Shown here: positions 1 through 6,776 of the stretch, piece after piece | Numbering within the stretch: position 1 is the first letter of the stretch | Layout of the letters: each line of letters starts with the position of its first letter | Source: Acidobacteriota bacterium | GTDB lineage: Bacteria; Acidobacteriota; Terriglobia; Terriglobales; Acidobacteriaceae | DNA: 11,363 nt | Assembly: GCA_021781075.1 (NCBI GenBank) | Contig: JAJXXN010000276.1 | Coordinates: 1-11,363, forward strand | Direction: 5' to 3' | The notes under the pieces: generated by a model | Told to the model about the DNA's origin: nothing | The model's input: the letters and a program-made list of their open reading frames with translations, nothing else | The model's database searches: none | Program-made: the position numbers and the translations under genes

Positions 1-2553
1 GCGGACCTGAGCCCGATGCTGACACCAAGCGTGGCGCTGGCGATGGATGGCTGCGGGAACACGATTTACAAGGGTGCGGTTGTGGATCCGACAACCGGCT
101 GCGTTTTTGTGAACAACCAGATTCCGACGAGCATGGTCAGCGCGAAGACCGCGCAGATTTTGCAGATCTTCCACAAATACTATTCGCCCGTGGTGCCCAA
201 CCTGCCCGCGAATGACCCGGGGCCTGCGTACAACCCTGACCCGTGGTTCCACAACACGCAGTCGAGCATCAAGATTGACTACAACCTGAACGCGACCAAC
301 CATGTGGACGGCTCGTTCTACTGGGATGATTATCCGCGCATCAATGCCGACCAGGGCGGTGTGTGGTCGGTGACGGCGCCTTATGGCGGCCCGATGGCCA
401 ACTCATACTGGCATAACACGACGGCGCCGGGCGTGCGTCTGCGCTACGAGCACACCTTCACCAACAATTTGGTGAACACGGTTTACGGGACCTTCAACCG
501 GTTCCGCAACCCGAGCGTGGCGGTGTCGGCTGCCGGCAAGTGGGACAGTGCGCTGGGCCTGCTGGCGGGCAATGGCAACTTCCCGTTGATTTACTTTGAC
601 AGCGGCATGTACACGAACCCCGGCAACTACCAGAACGGCTGGAATTTCTCTTCGCTGGGCAGCCAGTTTAATGATTTCTACGCTGCGAACACGTTCATTT
701 ACAGTGACCAGTTGGACTGGAACCACGGACGGCACACCATCAAGGGGGGCGTGGAATTCCGCGCCATGCAGTTCAATTACCACACTGACACCGGCACCTT
801 CATGGGTGGTTACCCGATCATCTTCGACCCGTCCACCACAGCGGGCGCGTGGTATAACTACGGCGGTTACAACATGGTTGGCAACGCTTTTGCCAGCTTC
901 CTGCTGGGTGATGTGTACAACGCGGAAAGCAACAACCCGGACAACGAGTATGGCCGTCGCAAGGCGTTCAGCTGGTATGTGAGCGACGACATCAAGGTGA
1001 ACGACCGGATGACGGTGAACCTGAGCCTTCGTTGGGATTACAACAACCCGTACAAGGAGAAGTACGGTCACTGGTCGAGCTTTGAGTTGAATGACCTGAA
1101 CCCGATCACAAACCTGCCTGGCACGTATGAGTATTTGAGCAACGGCAGCCAGTCGTTTGAACGCCGCCAGGACTATTACAACTACGCGCCGCACATTGGC
1201 GTTGCCTACAAGCTGACGCCCAAGACGATAGTACGCGGCAACTTTGGCGTGTTCTTCACTCCCTTGAACCTGAACACGTGGGGCGGCATTCCCTACCAAC
1301 AGGCGGGCAATGTGGGCTTCCACCTTGTGACGCAGCAGGGGCATTTCAACTGGGATGGCGGTTACAACCCGACCATCACCCCGCAATCGGCGTATAACGC
1401 GGCGTACCAGGGCGCGGACATGATCAGCATCGACCCGCGTTCCCTGACGCCGGGCAACACGTGGCAGTACAACATTGGTTTCCAGCGTGAGCTGGACCAG
1501 AAGACCAGGGTGGACATCAACTGGGTGCAAAGCCGCAGCACGCACCTGCAGAGCGGAATTTTCGAGACCAACCAGCCAAAGTTCAGCGACTATCAGAATT
1601 ATGTGGTCGCGGGGACGATGGTGTCGGGTTACAACGGCTATTACCAGTCGGCGTGCCCGGGGGCGAATGGCAATGACTGGTGGTGCATTACGCCGTATCC
1701 GCAGGCGGCCACCAACTACTCGTCGATGTTCAGCGTGGGCGCGCCGCTCGGCAACTCCGATTACCGGAGCTTCCAGTTGACCTTCACCCGCCGCTCGAAC
1801 AATGGCCTCTCATTCCTTGGCAGCTATAACTGGTCACAGACGCATGGTGATGTGAACACTGACTTCCAGGAGCTTTGGGGCTCTGGCGGTTTGCAGAACA
1901 TCTATGACCTGCAATCCGAGGCGAAGAGCATTTCGGACTTTGACATCACACACATCGTGAAGGGCTACATCATTTACAACCTGCCAATGGGCCGCGGCAA
2001 GCAGCTTCTTGGCAATGCGGGCCCGGTATTGAATGGGGTTGTCTCCGGCTGGAGTGTGGATGCCGGCTTCCACTACAACACCGGCACGCCGATCACCGTG
2101 CGTTCGACCAACTCGTACACTGGTTTCAACTCCATCTATGTGGACGTTGTGCCGGGCTGCAAATTGTCGAACGGTTCTCCGAAGCTTGGCAAGATCTGGC
2201 TGAACCAGGCGTGCTTCCAGAACCCGGTTGCAGGACAAGGGTTCTGGATGCCGGGTGGCCCGGTCAATCCGCAGCTTGGTACGGCGCCGGCGTTCTTCTC
2301 AAACCTGCGCAACCCGGGCTTTGCCTCGGAGGACCTGAGCGTCCACAAGCAGGTTGCCTTCGGGCCGGACAACCGCTATGCACTCACCTTGCGCATGGAG
2401 TTCTTCAACGTATTCAACCGGGATGCGCTCGGCGGGCCGGATACGGGCTTGAGTGACACCAACACGCAGGGCCAAAGCATCTTTGGCCTCATCCAGAGCT
2501 ACGGTGGGCCGGGCGGCCGCATTGGCCAGTTCGGTGCCCGTTTCACCTTCTAA
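1..2553 (+). CDS. TonB-dependent receptor, Oar-like, C-terminal 850 residues (5' end outside window)
   Basis: Outer-membrane beta-barrel that would import a substrate into the periplasm using TonB energy. The frame is open from base 1, so the gene starts upstream; the first Met in the window (base 16) is internal. The visible part is a long barrel with many alternating aromatic/polar strands. Near the C-terminus (about residues 798-810) is an 'RMEFFNVFNR' block typical of acidobacterial Oar-like receptors, and the protein ends in Phe (ARFTF), the usual barrel-assembly signal. The plug and any carboxypeptidase-like regulatory domain are off-window. The substrate cannot be read from sequence. 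The three GH16 genes directly downstream suggest beta-glucan oligosaccharides, but no SusD-like partner is visible, and such receptors are numerous in Acidobacteriota with mostly unknown ligands. A strong terminator follows, so the GH16 genes are probably transcribed at least partly on their own. Confidence 0.9.
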   Translation, partial: ADLSPMLTPSVALAMDGCGNTIYKGAVVDPTTGCVFVNNQIPTSMVSAKTAQILQIFHKYYSPVVPNLPANDPGPAYNPDPWFHNTQSSIKIDYNLNATNHVDGSFYWDDYPRINADQGGVWSVTAPYGGPMANSYWHNTTAPGVRLRYEHTFTNNLVNTVYGTFNRFRNPSVAVSAAGKWDSALGLLAGNGNFPLIYFDSGMYTNPGNYQNGWNFSSLGSQFNDFYAANTFIYSDQLDWNHGRHTIKGGVEFRAMQFNYHTDTGTFMGGYPIIFDPSTTAGAWYNYGGYNMVGNAFASFLLGDVYNAESNNPDNEYGRRKAFSWYVSDDIKVNDRMTVNLSLRWDYNNPYKEKYGHWSSFELNDLNPITNLPGTYEYLSNGSQSFERRQDYYNYAPHIGVAYKLTPKTIVRGNFGVFFTPLNLNTWGGIPYQQAGNVGFHLVTQQGHFNWDGGYNPTITPQSAYNAAYQGADMISIDPRSLTPGNTWQYNIGFQRELDQKTRVDINWVQSRSTHLQSGIFETNQPKFSDYQNYVVAGTMVSGYNGYYQSACPGANGNDWWCITPYPQAATNYSSMFSVGAPLGNSDYRSFQLTFTRRSNNGLSFLGSYNWSQTHGDVNTDFQELWGSGGLQNIYDLQSEAKSISDFDITHIVKGYIIYNLPMGRGKQLLGNAGPVLNGVVSGWSVDAGFHYNTGTPITVRSTNSYTGFNSIYVDVVPGCKLSNGSPKLGKIWLNQACFQNPVAGQGFWMPGGPVNPQLGTAPAFFSNLRNPGFASEDLSVHKQVAFGPDNRYALTLRMEFFNVFNRDALGGPDTGLSDTNTQGQSIFGLIQSYGGPGGRIGQFGARFTF

Positions 2554-2563
2554 GTTGAATTTG

Positions 2564-2611
2564 AGCGGCCGCGGAAAAAACAGAGAGTCTCCCCGCGGCC
2601 GCTTCTCTTTT
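2564..2611 (+). terminator. Rho-independent-type terminator after the TonB-dependent receptor
   Basis: A perfect 11-bp inverted repeat, AGCGGCCGCGG at 2564-2574 and its exact complement at 2593-2603, encloses an 18-nt loop. It starts 11 bases after the receptor stop codon and is followed by a pyrimidine/T-rich run (TCTCTTTT, 2604-2611). The stem is almost all G/C. The T tract is interrupted by C, so termination may be incomplete. Confidence 0.7.
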
Positions 2612-2641
2612 CAGTTTGGCAGGAGCGGCAGTAGACTCTGT

Positions 2642-2670
2642 TTGAATGAGATTTGATTTGCGGATGTAAA
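2642..2670 (+). promoter_or_regulatory. Candidate sigma-70-type promoter for the first GH16 gene
   Basis: TTGAAT (2642-2647) and TGTAAA (2665-2670) each match four of six consensus bases and are separated by exactly 17 bp. They lie between the receptor terminator and the GH16 start at 2695, in a locally AT-rich stretch. The TAAATT at 2667-2672 is an alternative -10. Prediction from pattern only; the leader would be short. Confidence 0.35.
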
Positions 2671-2694
2671 TTAACTTCAACCAAGGGGTGAGCG

Positions 2695-3861
2695 ATGGAT
2701 ACGATGAGCGGCGGAAAATTGCTGGCAGTGGCGAAGGCGGGTGGAGTGTTGAGTTTGTGCGCAGCGCTTCCACTTCTTGGGGTGTTGGGCTGCAGCGCCG
2801 GTGGCGGCACAACGGGCGGCGGTGGTGGCCAGGCCACACAGACCGCGGTGCCGACGATCAGCACGACGGACGCGCAGAATGGCGCGTTGCTTGTGACAAT
2901 GGCGGACTCGGCGAGCGGGGCAAAGATCTATTACACAGTGGATGGCACGACGCCGACGACCTCATCACAGGTGTATGCGGCGCCGTTTTTGGCAGCCAGC
3001 AGCATGACGGTGCAGGCGATTGCGCAGGCGACAGGTGACTCGGCGAGCAATGTGGCCAGCCAGAGCCTGAGCCTGAGCATCCCCTCAGGAACACTGGTTT
3101 GGAGCGACGAGTTTGACAACACGAGCGGTTCAAATGCCGAGCCGAATCCACTGGTGTGGACGTATGACACGGGCGGCGGCGGCTGGGGCAACAGCGAGCT
3201 GGAAACATATTGCGGCTGGAACTCCTCGACCGCGCCGTGTGATACGAACAACCCGAATGCCTATGTGGGCACGGACGGCTATCTGCACATTGTGGCGGAA
3301 GAGCCATCGAACAATGTTTACACCTCTGCCCGCATCAAGAGCGAGGGGCTGTTCAGTTTTCAATATGGCCGGGTGGAAGTGCGGGCATCTGTTCCCGAAG
3401 GCCAGGGCTTCTGGCCTGCCTTCTGGCTGTTGGGCAACAACCTGACGACTGTGAACTGGCCAGGCTGTGGCGAGATGGACGTGCTGGAGCGCGTGAATGC
3501 GGCGGGCAATCCGGACTGGAACGAGGGTTCGATCCATGGGCCAGGCTTTACCGGCAGCAACCTGGGCACGCGATATAACTTCCCCGGCGGTCAAACAGCG
3601 GCTGGCTGGCACACCTATGGAATGATCTGGAAGCCGGGTTCGGTTTCCTATTATGTGGATGACCCGACGCAGCCCTATGCGACGTACACGCCGTCGAGCA
3701 TCAATTCGTTTGCGGGCGCCAGTTGGCCATTCGACAACGGGCAAAGCGCATTTTTAATCATGAATGTGGCGGTGGGCGGCAGTTGGCCCGGCAGCCCGGA
3801 CCAGACAACGGTCTTTCCATCGTCGCTGCTGATTGATTACGTGCGCATCTACACCAACTAA
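2695..3861 (+). CDS. GH16 beta-glucanase lipoprotein with chitobiase-C-terminal-like module
   Basis: Predicted endo-acting beta-glucanase, probably on beta-1,3 or mixed-linkage glucan (laminarinase-like GH16). The 388-aa protein starts at an ATG with AAGGGG six bases upstream. It has a hydrophobic signal ending in a lipobox (V30-L-G-C33). Ser at +2 would favour outer-membrane sorting under the E. coli rule. A Gly-rich linker follows, then a chitobiase/beta-hexosaminidase C-terminal-like module (about 52-128, with the IYYTVDGTTP signature at 78-87). The GH16 domain (about 132-388) begins at VWSDEF and ends at IDYVRIY. The catalytic motif is complete: E260 (nucleophile), D262, E265 (acid/base). 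The conserved N166-S-E-L-E block is present. C173 and C182 form a C-x8-C pair shared with the third GH16 protein. Exact substrate is inferred from family only. Confidence 0.9.
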   Translation: MDTMSGGKLLAVAKAGGVLSLCAALPLLGVLGCSAGGGTTGGGGGQATQTAVPTISTTDAQNGALLVTMADSASGAKIYYTVDGTTPTTSSQVYAAPFLAASSMTVQAIAQATGDSASNVASQSLSLSIPSGTLVWSDEFDNTSGSNAEPNPLVWTYDTGGGGWGNSELETYCGWNSSTAPCDTNNPNAYVGTDGYLHIVAEEPSNNVYTSARIKSEGLFSFQYGRVEVRASVPEGQGFWPAFWLLGNNLTTVNWPGCGEMDVLERVNAAGNPDWNEGSIHGPGFTGSNLGTRYNFPGGQTAAGWHTYGMIWKPGSVSYYVDDPTQPYATYTPSSINSFAGASWPFDNGQSAFLIMNVAVGGSWPGSPDQTTVFPSSLLIDYVRIYTN

Positions 3862-3882
3862 GCGTTGTGTCAGGGGTTTTCT

Positions 3883-3911
3883 GCCCGGCGGAGGCGTCGC
3901 TCCGGCAGGGC
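3883..3911 (+). other. Imperfect GC-rich hairpin between the first two GH16 genes
   Basis: Bases 3883-3886 (GCCC) pair with 3908-3911 (GGGC), and 3889-3893 (CGGAG) pair with 3900-3904 (CTCCG), with a mismatch and a single-base bulge between and a six-base loop. It sits just after the first GH16 stop codon and has no T tract, so it looks more like an mRNA-stability or processing element, or a REP-like repeat, than a terminator. It would lie inside the next gene if that gene began at its earliest possible GTG (3867). Confidence 0.3.
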
Positions 3912-3926
3912 CAAGGCGGCAGCTCT

Positions 3927-4883
3927 GTGCCAAAAAGGAATGTGAGGTTGGCTTTGTATCGTTTGCGATTAGCTGTTGTTTTTTCCGCGGCTTGTCTTTT
4001 GCTGCCGTCGTCCATGGTTGTTTTGAGTGCGCAGCAGCAGAGCCAATGCGCATGCGCCGCCCCTAAGAAGAACTGGAAGCTGGTGTGGTCGGATGAGTTC
4101 AACGGGCCCAATGGTGCTCCACCCGACCCGAAGCATTGGAGCATTGTCACCGGTGGTGAAGGCTATGGCAACAATGAGCTGGAGAGCTACACGGCGCGCC
4201 CCGTGAATGTGCACCAGGAAAACGGCAACCTGGTGATTCGCGCATTGAAGGAAAAGTATACCGGCGAGGATGGCATTGCGCGCGGCTACACCTCGGCACG
4301 GTTGCAGACCAAGGGCCATTTTGAGGCGGAGTATGGGCGGATTGAAGCGCGGATAAAAATCCCTGCGGGCGCGGGGCTTTGGCCGGCCTTCTGGATGCTG
4401 GGCAATGAGCAGGAGGCGAAGGAGTGGCCCGATATAGGCGAAGTGGACATCATGGAGAACATCGGGATCGAACCCTCGACGATTCACGGCACGCTGCATG
4501 GGCCGCAGTACAGCGGGGGCTATGGACTGACCGGCGCGTATGAACTTCCGGGCGGCAAGCGATTTAGCGACAGGTTCCATCGATTTGCGATCGAGTGGGA
4601 GCCGGGCGAGATTCGGTTTTACGTGGATGATGTGCTTTATGAAACGCAGAACCGCGGCAACATCCCAAGTTCCAAGCACTGGGCATTTGACCATCCATTT
4701 TATCTTTTGTTGAACCTGGCTGTGGGTGGCAACTGGCCAGGAGCGCCGGACGAGAAGACGCAATTCCCCGCGACGATGCTGGTGGATTATGTGCGCGTCT
4801 ACCGGCAGGTGCACAACCAGCCGTTGGCAAAGAAGGGTCCAGTGGCGGAAGGGAAGGCAGTGATGGATGCAGTGGCGCGATGA
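3927..4883 (+). CDS. Secreted GH16 beta-glucanase
   Basis: Predicted exported endo-beta-glucanase with a complete active site. From the GTG chosen here (AAGGCGG seven bases upstream) it is 318 aa. It has a basic N-terminus (PKRNVR), a hydrophobic core and a likely cleavage after A35 (LSA|QQ). The frame is open back to a GTG at 3867, but that would put 20 non-signal-like residues ahead of the basic region. GTG 3942 and TTG 3948 (AAGGA eight bases upstream) are alternatives. The GH16 domain spans about 50-293 (VWSDEFNG to DYVRVYR), with E172, D174, E177 in the GEVDIMEN motif and the N82-N-E-L-E block intact. A 25-residue polar tail follows. It lacks the extra module and the Cys pair of its upstream neighbour. 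The 65-bp gap suggests co-transcription with the lipoprotein gene. Confidence 0.88.
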   Translation: MPKRNVRLALYRLRLAVVFSAACLLLPSSMVVLSAQQQSQCACAAPKKNWKLVWSDEFNGPNGAPPDPKHWSIVTGGEGYGNNELESYTARPVNVHQENGNLVIRALKEKYTGEDGIARGYTSARLQTKGHFEAEYGRIEARIKIPAGAGLWPAFWMLGNEQEAKEWPDIGEVDIMENIGIEPSTIHGTLHGPQYSGGYGLTGAYELPGGKRFSDRFHRFAIEWEPGEIRFYVDDVLYETQNRGNIPSSKHWAFDHPFYLLLNLAVGGNWPGAPDEKTQFPATMLVDYVRVYRQVHNQPLAKKGPVAEGKAVMDAVAR

Positions 4884-4921
4884 ACCGCTGCCGGTCATGG
4901 GGCATGGGGTAGGAGGCAAGG

Positions 4922-4978
4922 TGAGTTAGCAAACGGATATAATAGTATCGCCCCAGTAATTGACCGGATGAGTTGGCA
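4922..4978 (+). repeat. Pair of direct 10-mers flanking the -10 element of the sensor gene
   Basis: TGAGTTAGCA (4922-4931) and TGAGTTGGCA (4969-4978) differ at one base and lie 47 bp apart, one just upstream and one downstream of the TATAAT at 4938. This is a layout an operator pair could have. Two short copies can arise by chance, and I did not see a third copy upstream of the other GH16 genes. Confidence 0.25.
4938..4943 (+). promoter_or_regulatory. Consensus -10 box upstream of the regulator-GH16 fusion gene
   Basis: A perfect TATAAT stands out in the 123-bp gap between the second and third GH16 genes, 63 bases before the ATG at 5007. No good -35 hexamer is found at 16-18 bp, and the extended -10 TG is absent (GG instead). 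If used, the promoter may be weak or need an activator. It suggests the fusion gene can be transcribed independently of the two enzymes. Confidence 0.45.
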
Positions 4979-5006
4979 GGCATGAAGGGCGCCAGAGAGG
5001 TGGAGC

Positions 5007-6776
5007 ATGGCTTTGGAACCTACTAGAACCCCCGGCCACTCTTCAGTGACCGGGCAAGGGGCAACGGGTTCTCAGGGAGCGGCTTCATCCGAGCACACAG
5101 TGGAGCGTCAGGTGCTTGCGCGGGTCTTGGAGCACCTTGAAATCAACCGATCCTACAGCTTGGTGCGTTTTTTAACTTACATCTGTGGAAAATATTTTGA
5201 AGGGCGCCAGGATGAGATCCGCGAATATTCGATTGCGGTGGATGCCCTGGGAAGAAAAGAAGGCGCGTTTGATTCGCGCATTGACCCAATTGTGCGCGTA
5301 ACGGCGCGCGCCCTGCGCAAAAAGCTGGCGGAGTATTACGAGAACGAGGGCAAGGATGACCCGATGCGCATCGTGCTTCCGCTGGGCCATTACATTCCGC
5401 GTTTTGTAGCGGCGCATGGGCCGGTGGGAATACAGGAGACCAGCGAGCCGGTGGAGGAGCAGGAGGAAGAGCCGGCCGCGGGTTTGAGCGGCGCGCTGAA
5501 GCGCATTTTGCTGAGGTTCGGTTTGCTTTTTGTCTCGCGGCTTGGGATTGCGGCATCAGCATTGCTGCTGGTGGCGCTTGCCTTTGGCGGCGGCTATCTT
5601 CTGGGGCATCAGCGCCACTCATACGTGATGACAGCCGGGCAGGCGATTGAATGGGGTGATCCGGTTTGGAGTGACGAATTTAACGGGCCGGCGATGCAGG
5701 CTCCCTCTGGCGCGAATTGGAATTATGACGTGGGCGGCGGCGGCTGGGGCGCCAAACAACAACAGATTTATTGCCCGCCGAGCGGCGGACCGAAGGAGTG
5801 CAACCCGCAACAGCCAAACGCTTTTCTCGATGGCTCCGGCCATCTTGTTATTCGCGCGCAGCGCAATGCAAACGGCCTTTGGACCTCGGCACGCATGACC
5901 ACGAAGGGACTGCACGAGTTTGATTACTACCGCATAGAGGCGCGGATGAAGTTTCCGGTGGGCAAAGGGCTCTGGCCCGCATTCTGGATGCTGGGGAGCA
6001 ATTTTTCGAAAGTGGGGTGGCCGGAGTCGGGCAGCCTGGACATCGTTGAAAATGTTTCCGCGGACGCGGACAGCAACGGGCTTGGGCCGACGAAGGTACG
6101 CGCGACCATCCACGGGCCGCAGTACTCCGGCGCCAACGGCATGTGGCGCGATTTTCATCTTACGAACAATGGCCGCGTGGATGACAGCAGCTACCACACG
6201 TACGGCGTAATCCGCTCGCCGGGCATGATTCAGTTTTATGTGGATGACCCGGCGAATGTGTATTTCACCGTGACGTCCAATGACATTCCTGAGGACGGAA
6301 AATGGGTTTTTGATCATCCCTTCTTCCTGGTGATGAACCTGGCAATAGGTGGCGACTGGACGGGCAACCCGAATGCGGATACGCCCAACCCGGCCGAGAT
6401 GCTGGTGGATTATGTGCGCGTGTATAAAATTCCTGATTTGCCGGCGCCCTCCATGCAGGTTCCGGCCATTGAGGTGCGCAGCGGCTCGACGGCAGTGACC
6501 AATGTGACCATCACCTCGCAAAACTATATAGGCAGGGTTCATCTGACCTGTGCCGTGGAGCCGGCCACGGCTTCCTGTTCGCTGGCCTCGCCGGTGGCAA
6601 ATTTTACTGACACGCTGACGCAGCAGGATACGCTGACCATCACCACGGGGGCGTTTGGCAGCGGCGGGTTGACCGCGGCGCCGCCGGGCAATTACAAAAT
6701 CACCATCGTTGCGGTCACCATGAGCGGCAACCGCACGCAGATTGTGGTTCCTTACAGGATAAAAGAGAACTTGTGA
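5007..6776 (+). CDS. Putative membrane-bound sensor/regulator: acidobacterial N-terminal regulatory-type domain, TM helix, GH16 pseudoenzyme, Ig-like tail
   Basis: 589 aa; ATG with AGAGG and GGTGGAG just upstream. Residues about 31-133 form a domain that recurs at the N-terminus of many acidobacterial multidomain proteins (IDPIVRV at 92-98, R-A-L-R-K-K-L-A-E-Y-Y-E at 101-112, Y-I-P-R-F at 129-133). I infer a winged-helix-like, DNA-binding role for it, which is not proven. An acidic linker leads to one membrane helix (about 179-199), preceded by basic residues (LKRILLRF), giving N-terminus inside. A GH16 domain (about 215-474) then lies in the periplasm; its C256-x8-C265 pair fits an oxidising compartment. 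The catalytic motif reads G342-S-L-D-I-V-E348: the nucleophile Glu is Ser343, while D345 and E348 remain. The N-x-E-L-E block is A249-K-Q-Q-Q. Structural residues (WPAFWML, IHGPQYSG, FDHPFF, DYVRVY) are kept. The tail (about 480-589) is an Ig-like acidobacterial domain. Probable role: beta-glucan sensing; a weak enzyme is the alternative. Confidence 0.85.
   Translation: MALEPTRTPGHSSVTGQGATGSQGAASSEHTVERQVLARVLEHLEINRSYSLVRFLTYICGKYFEGRQDEIREYSIAVDALGRKEGAFDSRIDPIVRVTARALRKKLAEYYENEGKDDPMRIVLPLGHYIPRFVAAHGPVGIQETSEPVEEQEEEPAAGLSGALKRILLRFGLLFVSRLGIAASALLLVALAFGGGYLLGHQRHSYVMTAGQAIEWGDPVWSDEFNGPAMQAPSGANWNYDVGGGGWGAKQQQIYCPPSGGPKECNPQQPNAFLDGSGHLVIRAQRNANGLWTSARMTTKGLHEFDYYRIEARMKFPVGKGLWPAFWMLGSNFSKVGWPESGSLDIVENVSADADSNGLGPTKVRATIHGPQYSGANGMWRDFHLTNNGRVDDSSYHTYGVIRSPGMIQFYVDDPANVYFTVTSNDIPEDGKWVFDHPFFLVMNLAIGGDWTGNPNADTPNPAEMLVDYVRVYKIPDLPAPSMQVPAIEVRSGSTAVTNVTITSQNYIGRVHLTCAVEPATASCSLASPVANFTDTLTQQDTLTITTGAFGSGGLTAAPPGNYKITIVAVTMSGNRTQIVVPYRIKENL

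Noticed and set aside
403..1545. 380-aa open frame on the minus strand
   Set aside because: It lies wholly inside the TonB-dependent receptor gene; its Val/Arg/His-rich translation is the expected shadow of a high-GC third-position gene and resembles no family.
3169..3189. GGC repeat as a microsatellite
   Set aside because: The short GGC run encodes the Gly stretch before the conserved Trp and recurs at the same place in the fusion gene (5733-5750), so it reflects protein conservation.
3867..3926. Earlier GTG start for the second GH16 gene
   Set aside because: It would place 20 residues without family similarity ahead of a normal signal peptide and make an intergenic hairpin coding; it cannot be fully excluded.
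6018..6053. Frameshift or base error as the cause of the missing GH16 nucleophile
   Set aside because: Conserved residues on both sides are in one frame and the Ser codon differs from both Glu codons at all three positions.
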